Shown: piece by piece, positions 33,108 through 42,020 of the stretch | Numbering within the stretch: position 1 is the stretch's first letter | How the letters are laid out: every line of letters begins with the position of its first letter | Assembly (NCBI GenBank): GCA_038237235.1 | Contig: JBBRYW010000002.1 | Location: 17,467 to 81,466, forward strand | Direction of reading: 5' to 3' | Length of the DNA stretch: 64,000 nt | DNA from: JBBRYW01 sp038237235 | GTDB lineage: Bacteria; Actinomycetota; Thermoleophilia; Gaiellales; Gaiellaceae | Notes under the pieces: generated by a model | What the model saw: only the letters and a program-made list of their open reading frames with translations | What the model was told of the DNA's origin: nothing | The model's database searches: none | Program-made: the position numbers and the translations under genes

Positions 33108-33977
33108 ATGTTGTTCAGCTCGGCGCGTCTTCTTGTCGGCTTCGCCGCCCTCGCGATTGCCCTGGTACAGGGTGCACCAGCCGCTGACGCCGGTTTCGTG
33201 ATCGAACGAAACCTCGTCTACCGACACGTCGGGAGTAGGACGCTGGCGCTCGATGCGTACGTACCATCGGCCGCGCACGGCCTGCGAGCTGCAGTCATGT
33301 TCGTCCATGGCGGCGGCTGGCAGGCCGGCGACAAGACGACCTTCGCGCCAGGACAGCGACCTTTCGCCCCGACAGCGCTTCAACTCGTACGCGCGGGCTT
33401 CGCGGTCTTCTCGATCGACTATCGGCTCGCACCGAAGGACCGGTTCCCCGCTGCCGTCTCCGACGTCGGCGCGGCGGTGGAGTGGCTGCGTACGCATGCG
33501 GCGAGGTTCCATGTCGACCCGCGCCGGCTCGCGCTCTTCGGCGCCTCCGCCGGGGGAAATCTCGCCGCCCTCGCCGCCACCGAACGACACGGACGCCTTG
33601 ACCGCGGCGCGCGCGTACGTGCGGCCGTGTCGTGGTCCGGACCGATGGATCTCCGCCGCTTCGACGCCGAACTTGGTGGCCCGACGCGCCGCCCGTTCGT
33701 CGAGAGCTATCTGGGCTGTCCGCCTACGATCTGTCCCGGCCGATACAAGGCTGCCTCTCCCGTCACACACATCGACTCCACCGACCCGCCAACCCTGATC
33801 GCGAACAGCACCCACGAGATCGTTCCACTCGCCCAGGCAGAAGAGATGGCCAGGCGGCTAGCCGACGCGCACGTCCCGCACCAGCTCCTGATCATCCAGG
33901 GCAGCCGCCACGCCGCCGACTATCAAGCCGAAGCCTGGGCCGCGACCGTCCGCTTCCTGCGTCGCTATCTACACTGA
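33108..33977 (+). CDS. Secreted alpha/beta-hydrolase (esterase/lipase, HSL-like)
   Basis: 289 residues with a signal peptide (SARLLVGFAALAIALVQGAP). Oxyanion motif MFVHGGGWQAGD, nucleophile GASAGGNLAAL (Ser in GxSxG), acidic residue in the STHEIVPL loop, and His in IQGSRHAADY. Residues SWSGPMDLRRF and CPPTICPG give a possible disulfide. Family members hydrolyse acyl esters. ATG 33108 has AGGA just upstream and begins the signal peptide. Divergent from the DUF929 operon. Confidence 0.85.
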   Translation: MLFSSARLLVGFAALAIALVQGAPAADAGFVIERNLVYRHVGSRTLALDAYVPSAAHGLRAAVMFVHGGGWQAGDKTTFAPGQRPFAPTALQLVRAGFAVFSIDYRLAPKDRFPAAVSDVGAAVEWLRTHAARFHVDPRRLALFGASAGGNLAALAATERHGRLDRGARVRAAVSWSGPMDLRRFDAELGGPTRRPFVESYLGCPPTICPGRYKAASPVTHIDSTDPPTLIANSTHEIVPLAQAEEMARRLADAHVPHQLLIIQGSRHAADYQAEAWAATVRFLRRYLH

Positions 33978-34008
33978 AGAAGAACAGCCACGCACGGCGA
34001 CCTGCGGA

Positions 34009-34456
34009 TCAGCTCGCGCGCCGGAGCCGAAGCACCGGACGACACATACGTTGCCGCCGCCGCCCGATCTGGAGTGTGATCGAGAGAAGGAGAGCGCCGA
34101 GTCCGGCGTAGAACGTGATCGGCTCGGCCCGCGCCGCGGTGTGAGCATGGTTCATCGCCATCATGGTCATCGAGTCGCTGCCACCGCCGCCGAGTTCGAA
34201 CATGCTCAGGTAAAGCAGCAGGCTGCCGACGGCAGCAAGCAGGGCGACGACGCGGGAGCAAGCAAGCGCGCCGGCGATCAGCAGGATCGCCGAGACGATA
34301 AAAGAGTGGCTGCGCCGCACCGGCGAAGGCGCCCGAGCCGCTGATCCCGACCGCCCCGACCGCGCCGGCAAAGCCAGTGGGGAGCGAGGTGGCCATCGCC
34401 GCGCAGCCCAGGGCCGTACCGGCTGTCCCGAACATCGTCAACAGCGGTCTCGGCAT
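34009..34456 (-). pseudogene. Small membrane protein, frameshifted
   Basis: The first part (PLLTMFGTAGTALGCAAMAT, ISGSGAFAGAAQPLF) and the second part (FIVSAILLIAGALACSRVVA, SLLLYLSMFELGGGG, ITFYAGLGALLLSITLQIG) together look like a four-helix membrane protein, but they are in different frames with the switch near 34303. A methionine/histidine linker (MTMMAMNHAHT) lies between helices 3 and 4. Function not recognised. Confidence 0.5.
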
Positions 34457-34485
34457 CGCAGGGCCAGGGTAGCCTCGGGAGCGAG

Positions 34486-35238
34486 ATGGAGCCAACAACT
34501 GACCTCGAGCGCGGCAGCGCGGCGCTCGCCGTGGAGCGGCTGACAAAGATCTACGACGACGGAACGACGGCGCTCGACGAACTCGACCTGCGTATCCCCG
34601 TCGGCTCGTTCTTCGGGCTACTCGGCCCGAACGGTGCCGGGAAAACGACGCTGATCGGTGCAACCGCCGGGCTCGTCCGTATCCCCGCGGGACGCATCTT
34701 CGTGTTCGGCCACGACGCCGCAGTCGACCTCAGATCGCGTCTGCTCCTCGGCGTCGCGCCACAAGAGGTGCGCCTCGACCGATTCCTGACCGCGCGCGAA
34801 GTCCTTACCTATCACGGGCGCTATTTCGGGATGCCGAAGCTCGAGGCCGAGCAGCGCGCCGACCACCTGCTCGAGGCCTTCGACCTGAACGTGAAGGCGA
34901 AGACGAAGCCGAACCGGCTCTCCGGCGGCATGCGGCGGCGGCTGCTGATCGCCCGTGCGCTTGTCCATCACCCCCGGCTCGTCATCCTCGACGAGCCGAC
35001 CGCAGGAGTCGACCTCGAGCTCCGTTACGAGCTCTGGCGCTATCTGCGCAGCCTGCACGTCGAAGGCGCAACGGTGCTGCTGACGACGCACTACATCGAG
35101 GAGGCCGAAGCGCTCTGCGAGCGGGTCGCCTTCATCCGCGCCGGCCGGATCATCTCCGAGGGCGCCCCGACCGAACTGATCGACCGCTACGGCGGCGACC
35201 GGCTCGAGGATGCCTACCTCGAGGCGATGCGGCTATGA
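34486..35238 (+). CDS. ABC transporter ATP-binding protein (DrrA/NodI-like)
   Basis: 250 residues, complete nucleotide-binding domain: Walker A GPNGAGKTTLIG, Q-loop GVAPQEVRLD, signature NRLSGGMRRRLL, Walker B LVILDEPTAGVD, H-loop LLTTHYIEEAE. Subtype of ABC-2 drug/polysaccharide/lipid exporters. Overlaps the permease start by 4 bp (ATGA), so the two form one exporter. Probably dimerises to power export of a hydrophobic compound or lipid; no specificity can be told. Confidence 0.93.
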   Translation: MEPTTDLERGSAALAVERLTKIYDDGTTALDELDLRIPVGSFFGLLGPNGAGKTTLIGATAGLVRIPAGRIFVFGHDAAVDLRSRLLLGVAPQEVRLDRFLTAREVLTYHGRYFGMPKLEAEQRADHLLEAFDLNVKAKTKPNRLSGGMRRRLLIARALVHHPRLVILDEPTAGVDLELRYELWRYLRSLHVEGATVLLTTHYIEEAEALCERVAFIRAGRIISEGAPTELIDRYGGDRLEDAYLEAMRL

Positions 35239-36017
35239 GCACCGCAGAGCTGCGGATCCGGCAGCGTCGCGCTACGGCCGCGCTCGCGGGCCGCGAGACG
35301 CGACGCGTCCTCGCGCTCTGGACGCAGACGATCCTCCCACCGGTCCTCACCGCGATCCTCTTCCTCGCCGTCTTCGGCGGTGCGCTCGGAAACCGCATCC
35401 ACCACGTCGAGGGACTTCCCTACCTGAGCTTCATCCTTCCCGGTCTCCTCGTGATGACCGTGGCGGCACAGTCGTTCGCGAACTGCTCGACGAGCCTCTT
35501 TCAAGCAAAGAACGAGGGCTACATCGAAGACATCCTCACCTCACCGCTCCGGCCCTGCCAGCTCGTCCTCTCCTACCTCAGCGGCGGCCTCGTCCGCGGC
35601 CTCCTGGCCGCTCTCGCCGTCGCGCTCCTCGCGCTGCCGTTCGCGCACGAGTCCCGCCACCCCGCGCTCACCACACTCGCGCTGCTGCTGACCGGGCTCG
35701 TGTTCTCCTCCCTCGGAGTGATCACCGGGATCTGGGCCGAAACGTTTGACCAGCACGCCTTCGTCGCGAACATCGTGATCACGCCGCTCGCGCTCGTCGG
35801 CGGCGTCTTCTACTCCGCGCGCACCCTTAACCAACCGTGGGCCACCCTCACACGGATCGACCCCCTCTACTACCTCGTCGACGCGACGCGGGCAGGACTC
35901 ACCGGCTTCAACGAAGCAACCATCTGGGTCTCGATTCTCGTCACAGCCGCAGTAGCAGCCGGAGCGTTTCTCATCGCCACCACGGCGATCACCCGCGGCT
36001 GGCGGCTGAAGCCGTAG
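35235..36017 (+). CDS. ABC-2 type transporter permease
   Basis: 260 residues with six helices: TQTILPPVLTAILFLAVFGG, FILPGLLVMTVAAQSFANC, LVRGLLAALAVALLALPF, TTLALLLTGLVFSSLGVITG, VITPLALVGGVFYS, VSILVTAAVAAGAFLIA. The ABC-2 signature region GFYxxARTLNQPWATLTRIDP is seen as SARTLNQPWATLTRIDPLYY. Pairs with the ATPase before it. Ends 180 bp before a non-coding stretch with a 16-bp tandem repeat. Confidence 0.9.
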   Translation: MSTAELRIRQRRATAALAGRETRRVLALWTQTILPPVLTAILFLAVFGGALGNRIHHVEGLPYLSFILPGLLVMTVAAQSFANCSTSLFQAKNEGYIEDILTSPLRPCQLVLSYLSGGLVRGLLAALAVALLALPFAHESRHPALTTLALLLTGLVFSSLGVITGIWAETFDQHAFVANIVITPLALVGGVFYSARTLNQPWATLTRIDPLYYLVDATRAGLTGFNEATIWVSILVTAAVAAGAFLIATTAITRGWRLKP

Positions 36018-36069
36018 CTTACTTTCCTCATTCGTCTGCTTGGTCTGTAAATCAGCGGGCGTGCGCCAA

Positions 36070-36101
36070 TAGTCCGGACCAACCGTAGTCCGGACCAACC
36101 G
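36070..36101 (+). repeat. Perfect 16-bp tandem duplication
   Basis: TAGTCCGGACCAACCG twice in a row (36070-36085, 36086-36101). Each unit contains the palindrome TCCGGA. It lies between the ABC permease stop and a membrane gene on the other strand. Could be a regulator site pair or a slippage product; a terminator stem is not evident. Confidence 0.75.
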
Positions 36102-36199
36102 CACACGCTGACCTTGGCCGCGTCGCACTCGCTTCACGGGTCTGAGAAAGCGAGATTTCGCTCAAGAGAGAGCACGCCAGCTAGCGTAGGCGAGAGCTG

Positions 36200-36747
36200 T
36201 CAGCCAAAGACATCCGAAAGCGCCTTTGCGTCGAGCAGGAGTGTCCCGGCGATCCCGAGGGCGATCACGGCGTAGCCGGTGCGTGGCCTGCGGCGCACTG
36301 TCGGTGGTGTCAGGCGGTCGATCAAGGCTGCCCCGGCAACGCCGGAGAGGAAGAACACGATCGCAAACAGGCAGACGCTGAGCAGCCTGGGAACGATCGC
36401 GAAGTCTTCCTTGTTTCCCTCGATGGTGATCGCAGTGGCGCCCAGAGCGACCAGTGCGCCGAAGCTTGCGGCCCGAGGGCCGGGCCTTCGCGGCAGCCAT
36501 GGTCTGAGCACGACGTAGGCCAGCCCGAAGAGAGATCCGAGAAACGCGCCCGCCAGCATTACCCCGGTCAGGGTTCCCCGGTGGTAACTCGCCCGACTGT
36601 CGCGCCGGAAGCGGTGGTGAAACCAAATCTCGACCGGTCTGCGAGAGCGATGATGCGCATCGCGATTCGCGATCCGCCGCCGGCAACGAGGAATCCGGTG
36701 GCCGCACCGCCGACAATGCCCATTCCTACCCGCCGAAGGCCGGCCAT
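36200..36747 (-). pseudogene. Small membrane protein, frameshifted
   Basis: N-terminal part (MAGLRRVGMGIVGGAATGFL, IAMRIIALADRSRFGF) and C-terminal part (TLTGVMLAGAFLGSLFGLAY, SVCLFAIVFFLSGVAGAALI, YAVIALGIAGTLLLDAKALS) of one multi-helix protein sit in different frames; the switch is near 36580. Second frameshifted membrane protein in this part of the island. Not recognised by family. The stretch 36760-37007 to its right has no gene. Confidence 0.5.
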
Positions 36748-37007
36748 CCTGGCAAGGGACGTCTGCGATCTCGTCACTCGCAAGCCACTCATCGCAACTA
36801 GCACACGTACCCCCGCAACGAAGCTCGGTCAAGTCCCAACCCGACCGAATCGTCCATCGCGCGCTGATTCGCGTCTTTTCGTGAGACGAACACTGACCCA
36901 GGCCGAGGAGAAGACCCCCCAAGTGGGCGTCTACGCGCTACCGGGGTCCGGGTCTCACGAATTCTTCGCAACGCCGCAGGGACGCGACCCCGCCACAGGC
37001 CGCATCT

Positions 37008-37072
37008 TGGGACAAAGTTGCATTTCTCGTTCTCAGATCTGCGTACTCAACATCAGTTTTTGCAGGCCTTTT
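37008..37072 (+). repeat. Right end of island, GGGACAA side
   Basis: TGGGACAAAGTTGC at 37008 and about 65 bp to the core resemble 11156-11220 at the same distance from its core. Only one GGGACAA copy is kept here. The likeness shows that two related elements once ended at these two cores. Confidence 0.55.
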
Positions 37073-37116
37073 AGAGCGGATGAAGGGACTCGAACCCTCG
37101 ACCTTCTGCATGGCAA
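37073..37116 (-). repeat. att core 2: tRNA-Gly 3' fragment
   Basis: 44 bp identical to the 3' end of the intact tRNA-Gly at 55493-55536. Left boundary of the mobilizable element and right boundary of the older island. Missing the 5' half, so not a tRNA gene. Confidence 0.95.
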
Positions 37117-37238
37117 AACTCGACGGCGCGTCTGCGCGGCCGACCGTTCTTGCCTGAAAAGCGCTACTGAGCAGGGATGTCTAGGCTCGCTCGTCTGGGT
37201 TGATCTGCGCCCGAAAGTGGCCTTCTGCGCCTCTGCTG

Positions 37239-37260
37239 TACCATCCACGTACCATGGAGT
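37239..37260 (+). repeat. GTACCA tandem pair, left arm of the element
   Basis: GTACCATCCAC-GTACCATGGAG: two GTACCA units 11 bp apart, 123 bp right of att core 2. The same arrangement with one or two changes is found at 55412-55433 left of the other core. Candidate arm-type integrase sites. Confidence 0.6.
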
Positions 37261-37347
37261 TGTCGCCTGTTTAGCTAACAGGCAACACTCTTTCGCACCT
37301 TGGTGCATATGCGTCTCGGCGCTGGTCGGTGCCGGATTGGAGCCAGC

Positions 37348-40212
37348 GTGCTGAGCGTGGCGAAGCTGACGGTGGGCCAGGAGACCTACTACGAGCAGCA
37401 GGTCGCGGCTGGGCTCGACGACTACTACGCTGGCCGCGGCGAGTCGCCGGGGATCTGGTCCGGCCGCGGGGCCGAGCTACTCGGCCTTGGGGGCGTGGTC
37501 GAGGAGGGCGAGCTCGGCACGCTTCTTCGCGGCGTCGACCCAGCGAGCGCGGCGCGGCTGCGGACTCCGGTGCGCGAGCGGACGATCACCGTTCGCGTGC
37601 TCGACACTGAGAGCGGCGAGTGGCGGGAGGAGACGAAGCGGCTCGCGCCGGTCTCGGGTTTCGACCTCGTCTTCTCGTGCCCGAAGAGCGTCAGCATCCT
37701 GCACGCGCTCACCGACGACGAGCGTGTGCGCCAGGAGATCAGCGAGGCGCACGAGGCGTCGTGGCAGGCGGCGCTCGGCTATCTCGAGCGCGAGGCCTGC
37801 GTCGTGCGTCGCGACCGCGGCGGCGCGATCCGGGAGCACGGCGGCGGCTTCGTCGCGGCCGCCTTCCGGCATCGCACGAGTCGGGCACAGGATCCCCACC
37901 TACACACGCACGCGATCGTGGCGAACGTGGCCCGCTCCGCCGACGGCGAGTGGCGCGCGCTCGACGGCGAGGCGATCCTGCGGACGTACCGGCTCACCGC
38001 CGGCTACCTCTACGAGGCGAACCTCCGCCACGAGCTCGCGCAGCGGCTCGGTGTCGGCTGGACGCAGCCGGTCAAGGGCATGGCCGAGCTCGAGGGCGTC
38101 CCCGAGGAGGCGATGCGCGCCTTCTCGACTCGGCGGCAATCGCTGCTCGAGCACATGGAAGCGCGCGGGTCGGAAGGCTTCGCGGCTAGCCGAGTCGCCG
38201 CGCTCGCAACGCGGGAGGCGAAGGAGCAGGTTGATCTTCCTCGGCTGCGGGAGGAGTGGACGGCGCGAGCCGCCGAGCACGGGCTCGGCCGTCGCGAGTT
38301 GCGCGCACTCGCGGGTCCACCCCGCCCCGATCGAGCGATCGACCTCGGCGACGCCGCGGAGCAACTACTCGGCCGCGACGGCCTCACAGCGAAGCAGACG
38401 ACGTTCACGATGCCAGAGCTCGTCTACGCCGTCGCCGGCGCGGTCCGCCACGGCGCCAGCACCGAAGATGTGCTCGGGACGGCGGAGAAGCTGTCGGCGT
38501 TCCCGAGTGTCGAGCTGGTCGAGCCCGAGTGTGCGCCAGGACGGCCCGCTCGATTCACGACGCGCGAGTTGCTCGAGGTCGAACGGGAGGCTCTCGAGAT
38601 CGCACTGGCCGGTCGCAACGTTGATGCACCTCGCGTAGCTCCGGGCGGCGTCCCGATCGAACAACGCGCCGAACTCACGGACGAGCAGCGGATCCTCGTG
38701 CGCGAGGCGTGTGTGAGCCGCGACCGTATCGTCTGCGCCGTCGGTGTCGCGGGCTCAGGAAAGACAACCGCCCTTCGCGTCCTCGGCGCGGCCTACCGCC
38801 AGGCAGGCATCCCAGTCCTCGGCGCCGCGCCCAGTGGCCGGGCCGCCGACGAGCTCGCAACCGCGACGGGCATCCGCAGCACGACCATGCACCGGCTCCT
38901 CGTGGACGCGCAGCATCAAGGCGGTCTGCCGCGCGGCTGCGTCGTGGTCGTCGACGAGGCGGGCATGGCCGAGACGCGCGTTCTCACGCCGCTTCTCCGG
39001 CTGATCGACGATGTCGGAGGGAAGGCGATCCTGGTCGGCGACCCCGGCCAACTTCCGGCCGTCGGCGCCGGCGGACTCTTCCCCGCCCTCTGTGACCGCC
39101 TCGGCGTCATCGGCCTGTCGGAGAATCACCGCCAGCACGACCCGGTGGAGCGCGACGCGCTCGCGCAGCTCCGCTCCGGCGACCCCAAGCCGTACCTCGC
39201 CCATGCTGTGTCGAGCGGACGGCTGCACCTCGAGGACGACGCGACCTCGGCCAAGAGCCGACTCCTCCAAGACTGGTGGCGGGCGGCGGAGCGCGACCTT
39301 GACGGAACGGTCATGCTCGCCTACCGGCGCGACGATGTCCGCGAGCTCAACGACGCCGCCCGCGACCTGATGCTGAGCGCCGGTCGGCTCGGACCCGAGG
39401 CGCTCCAGTTCGACCGCCGCGAGTTCCGTGCCGGTGATCGCGTCATCTGCCGGCAAAACGATGCGCGCTGCGACGTCCGGAACGGCACGCGCGGGACGGT
39501 TGTCGATCTGGATGTCGCGGGCGAGACCCTCCTGCTTCGGACGGACGCCGGCGCCCTAAGCCACATCAGTTCCCTGTACGCAGCCGAGCACCTTAACCAC
39601 GCCTACGCCCTCACGGGCCATGCTTCCCAGGGCGCGACCGTCGACCGCGCCTTCGTGCTCCTCAGCGACGAGGGCGTGCTCCGCGAGTGGGGCTACGTCG
39701 CCTGTTCCCGCGCACGTGAGGAGACGCGCCTCTACATCGCCAGCGACGCGCACGAACGAGAGACGCACGGACGCGACCTCGAGCCGACGCACGCTTCGGT
39801 ACGGATCGCCCGTAGGCTGACCGCACCGTCGTGCGAGCAGCTCGCGCTCGAAAGCGCAGCGGTTCCTTCGCCTAGCGATGCCAGCCTCCTTGCCCTCGCT
39901 CACCGCCGGGAACAGCTGGAACGCCCGCGTTGCCGAGCCGAAGAACGCCTCACCGAGGCCGAGACGAAGCTCGAGCAGCTCGGCTGGCGTGGCCGCCGGA
40001 GACATGGCGCCGAACTTCGAGCCGAGATCGGCTTTCAACGCGCGGCGTTCAGCATCGCGGCCAAGCAACTCGCGGAGATCCCGTCCGTCCCTCTACCGCC
40101 GACCTCGCGACGAGCCGATCAGGCCCCCGACCGGGCCACGTCTCGTGAGCATGCATTCGTGAACCATCACACGCCGGCGCCGGAACCGCGCGGACTCGAC
40201 CTAGGGCTCTGA
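37348..40212 (+). CDS. MobF-family relaxase/helicase (TrwC/TraA-like)
   Basis: 954 residues. N-terminal relaxase: two tyrosine pairs (Y14/Y15 and Y26/Y27) and the metal-binding 3-His motif DPHLHTHAIVAN at 184-188, so it can nick and bind transfer DNA. Middle and C-terminal helicase: Walker A GVAGSGKTTALRVL near 466, motif II VVVDEAGMAETRVL, and the last motif YALTGHASQGATVDRAF with ACSRAREETRLYIA. GTG 37348 is chosen since GGAG sits 6 nt upstream and the first tyrosine pair lies at the normal distance. The only transfer gene of the element; no coupling protein or pilus gene is near. oriT should lie in the 230 bp upstream. Confidence 0.93.
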   Translation: MLSVAKLTVGQETYYEQQVAAGLDDYYAGRGESPGIWSGRGAELLGLGGVVEEGELGTLLRGVDPASAARLRTPVRERTITVRVLDTESGEWREETKRLAPVSGFDLVFSCPKSVSILHALTDDERVRQEISEAHEASWQAALGYLEREACVVRRDRGGAIREHGGGFVAAAFRHRTSRAQDPHLHTHAIVANVARSADGEWRALDGEAILRTYRLTAGYLYEANLRHELAQRLGVGWTQPVKGMAELEGVPEEAMRAFSTRRQSLLEHMEARGSEGFAASRVAALATREAKEQVDLPRLREEWTARAAEHGLGRRELRALAGPPRPDRAIDLGDAAEQLLGRDGLTAKQTTFTMPELVYAVAGAVRHGASTEDVLGTAEKLSAFPSVELVEPECAPGRPARFTTRELLEVEREALEIALAGRNVDAPRVAPGGVPIEQRAELTDEQRILVREACVSRDRIVCAVGVAGSGKTTALRVLGAAYRQAGIPVLGAAPSGRAADELATATGIRSTTMHRLLVDAQHQGGLPRGCVVVVDEAGMAETRVLTPLLRLIDDVGGKAILVGDPGQLPAVGAGGLFPALCDRLGVIGLSENHRQHDPVERDALAQLRSGDPKPYLAHAVSSGRLHLEDDATSAKSRLLQDWWRAAERDLDGTVMLAYRRDDVRELNDAARDLMLSAGRLGPEALQFDRREFRAGDRVICRQNDARCDVRNGTRGTVVDLDVAGETLLLRTDAGALSHISSLYAAEHLNHAYALTGHASQGATVDRAFVLLSDEGVLREWGYVACSRAREETRLYIASDAHERETHGRDLEPTHASVRIARRLTAPSCEQLALESAAVPSPSDASLLALAHRREQLERPRCRAEERLTEAETKLEQLGWRGRRRHGAELRAEIGFQRAAFSIAAKQLAEIPSVPLPPTSRRADQAPDRATSREHAFVNHHTPAPEPRGLDLGL

Positions 40213-40261
40213 GGCGCCGCGCAATATTCAGCGACCTCTGTTCACGAGCCAAACCGGCCTG

Positions 40262-41005
40262 TCAATCGTGGAGGATCGATAAGCAGAACTCCCCGCGCTC
40301 GAGATTGAGGTCGCGTGTTGGCAGCCGCTGCTCCGCGCGCCAATCATCGAATGCACGGGCTGGGTAGAGCGCTGCGAGCAAGAGCTGGAGCTGGGCGAGC
40401 CCGGTCGTGTCACCGAAGACGGCGACGTAGGTCTCCTCGAGCGTCTCGACGACGTGGACGACGAGCCCGACGGGCTGCGTCGTGCCGATCACACGCCGCT
40501 CCTCGACGCCGGGCTGGGCACGGGCGGCAGCGAGAAGATCCTGAGTCTCGACGCTGACGACAGCGGCGAACCGTTCGGCCCGGTCGTCGCGGAGCGCCTC
40601 ATAGTCGGCGGCCGTAGGACGCACGAGCCCCGCCCCGATCAGCTGCGGAAATCGTTCGAAGGCGTCGGAGGGCTCCCCGGAGCGGTGGCGCGCGTAGGCA
40701 CAGAGCCAAACGACGTTCTCCTCGGCGTCGAACCAGGTCGCGCCGCGGTGATGGTGGCCGTAGCGCAGAACCCATAGCGTGTCGTCGCCGGCGGCGGGGC
40801 CGACCGTGTCCGTCCCGTGAACGACGGTGTGGCGCTGGTTGCGGAGCGCCCTGACCATCTCGTGGCGCAGGAGCGTGTCGAAGTCCGTATCGCGGCCGAA
40901 CCCTAGATCGTCGACGACGCACCGCTCGGTGACGCGCAACTCGTGCCCGGCCCGGCAGACGAACGATCGCAGATGGCATTCCCCGATGTTGCGGTTGCCG
41001 GGCAA
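40262..41005 (-). CDS. Hypothetical protein of the mobile element
   Basis: 247 residues, no signal peptide or membrane segment. The protein begins PGNRNIGECHLRSFVCRAGH, has a His-rich LRYGHHHRGATWFDAEENVV and aromatic VVWLCAYARHRSG. Acidic/basic composition with predicted mixed fold; no family recognised. Convergent with the relaxase and tandem with the regulator gene of the ubiquitin-like operon upstream. Possible roles: defence accessory or transfer accessory; no support for either. Confidence 0.6.
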   Translation of the reverse strand: MPGNRNIGECHLRSFVCRAGHELRVTERCVVDDLGFGRDTDFDTLLRHEMVRALRNQRHTVVHGTDTVGPAAGDDTLWVLRYGHHHRGATWFDAEENVVWLCAYARHRSGEPSDAFERFPQLIGAGLVRPTAADYEALRDDRAERFAAVVSVETQDLLAAARAQPGVEERRVIGTTQPVGLVVHVVETLEETYVAVFGDTTGLAQLQLLLAALYPARAFDDWRAEQRLPTRDLNLERGEFCLSILHD

Positions 41006-41030
41006 TCGGACCCGACTGTAGCGGCGGGTG

Positions 41031-41900
41031 CTACTTACTCAGGCGGGCGGCGCGGGCCTCGGCCTGCTTCTTCGAGTACCGCTTCGAGAACCGCGCCAAC
41101 TCGTCCTTGTCGCCGCTCTTGATCGCAGCGCGCAGGGCGTCGTGGTCGGCGGCGAGCTGATCCTTGTGGGTGTCGAGGAACTCGTGCCACGCCGAGGCGA
41201 GAAGCGCTCCCGGCTCGCTTCCCTGCATGCCGGCGAGTGCCTTGACGTCGCTCCGCAGAGGCTGCGGCAGCGAGAAGTCGCCGCTCGTCGGGTCAGCGGG
41301 ATCCTCTTTCGGCGTCCCGGCCCGCGGGTCGACGAAAAGGAGTCCCTCGCGGCGCGGTCGCTCGACGCGGTGGACGAAGCCCTTCTGGAAGACGTTGACG
41401 AGGCGGTTTGTCGCGGCGCTCGGCTCGAGCCCGGTCGCCTGCGCAAAGTTCGCGACGGTCACGCGGCCGCCGAGGCGCCGAAGAACGTCGAGCGTCTCAT
41501 GCTCTGTCGGCGTCAGCGAGCCGAGTGGCTCCGCCTCTGACAACCGTTCGACGGAGGGAGCGACGAAGAGGGCGAGGTCGTAGGTCTGGGCGAGCGAGCG
41601 AAGTACCTCGCGCATCCCCTCGTCCTCGGTGCAGAGAACGACCGCCAGCGGCCCGAGCGTGCGGCCGCGCGCCGCTTGGCCGAGCGGAACGACGAGCTCT
41701 AGAAGGACTGACGCCGAGGGGAACCTTCCCTCGAGGTTCAAGGCCAGCACCGTTGGCTCTCTGACGCCACTTGGCAACAGCCACTTGCGGAAGCGCGCCA
41801 TGAGTCCCCGATCGAGGAGAGGCCCGGCCGTGCCGTCCGGTGTGAACGGAGCACGCAGCTCGAGGAGTGGAAGGCGATGAGAGTGGAGCAGGGAGTTCAT
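41031..41900 (-). CDS. Winged-helix regulator divergent to the ubiquitin-like operon
   Basis: 289 residues. N-terminal half: an alpha/beta domain (TVLALNLEGRFPSASVLLEL, LAVVLCTEDEGMREVLRSLA) with no family I can name. C-terminal half: HTH segment TPTEHETLDVLRRLGGRVTV then ATGLEPSAATNRLVNVFQKG and a wing VHRVERPRREGLLF, MarR/ArsR-like. The start at 41900 is chosen for distance to the shared promoter. It is the likely repressor or activator acting at the 18-bp palindrome 41980-41997 between the two start codons. The tail DKDELARFSKRYSKKQAEAR is strongly charged. Confidence 0.7.
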   Translation of the reverse strand: MNSLLHSHRLPLLELRAPFTPDGTAGPLLDRGLMARFRKWLLPSGVREPTVLALNLEGRFPSASVLLELVVPLGQAARGRTLGPLAVVLCTEDEGMREVLRSLAQTYDLALFVAPSVERLSEAEPLGSLTPTEHETLDVLRRLGGRVTVANFAQATGLEPSAATNRLVNVFQKGFVHRVERPRREGLLFVDPRAGTPKEDPADPTSGDFSLPQPLRSDVKALAGMQGSEPGALLASAWHEFLDTHKDQLAADHDALRAAIKSGDKDELARFSKRYSKKQAEARAARLSK

Positions 41901-41910
41901 AGAGAGGCCA

Positions 41911-42020
41911 TATCGGCAGAAGCGGAGCCTGACACAAATAGCAGCCGAGTGTGTGGTGCCATCGGTTACTTCTGCTATATTCACTGAGTTCAGTGAAGTT
42001 ACTGTGGAACTCTGCCGATA
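41911..42020. promoter_or_regulatory. Symmetrical divergent promoter of the Ubl operon
   Basis: The 132 bp between the regulator and Ubl starts hold a perfect palindrome TTCACTGA-GT-TCAGTGAA at 41980-41997, next to TATATT (41976-41981), which could be a -10 box. At each edge is one arm of a perfect 10-bp inverted repeat: TATCGGCAGA (41911-41920) and TCTGCCGATA (42011-42020), so each gene has the same decamer 10-12 nt before its ATG. AAGGAGGAAGG precedes the Ubl ATG. Confidence 0.75.

Larger units (their letters stand above)
11221..37116. mobile_element. Decayed genomic island at tRNA-Gly (mercury/redox cargo)
   Basis: Bounded by two direct copies of the tRNA-Gly 3' end (11221-11264, 37073-37116). 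It is about 25.9 kb and holds mer-type genes, lipid-like radical SAM genes, sigma factors, a molybdoenzyme pair and an ABC exporter, along with at least seven damaged genes. No integrase, excisionase, relaxase or replication gene is left, so it cannot move by itself; its excision would need the integrase of the neighbouring element. Boundary assignment is by direct repeats; the claim that all the cargo arrived together is inference. Confidence 0.65.

Noticed and set aside
37073..37116. Second extra tRNA-Gly gene
   Set aside because: Same as above; sequence right of the anticodon loop differs completely from the tRNA.
40262..41005. Antitoxin or defence label for this hypothetical protein
   Set aside because: No motif supports it; position in the element alone is not enough.
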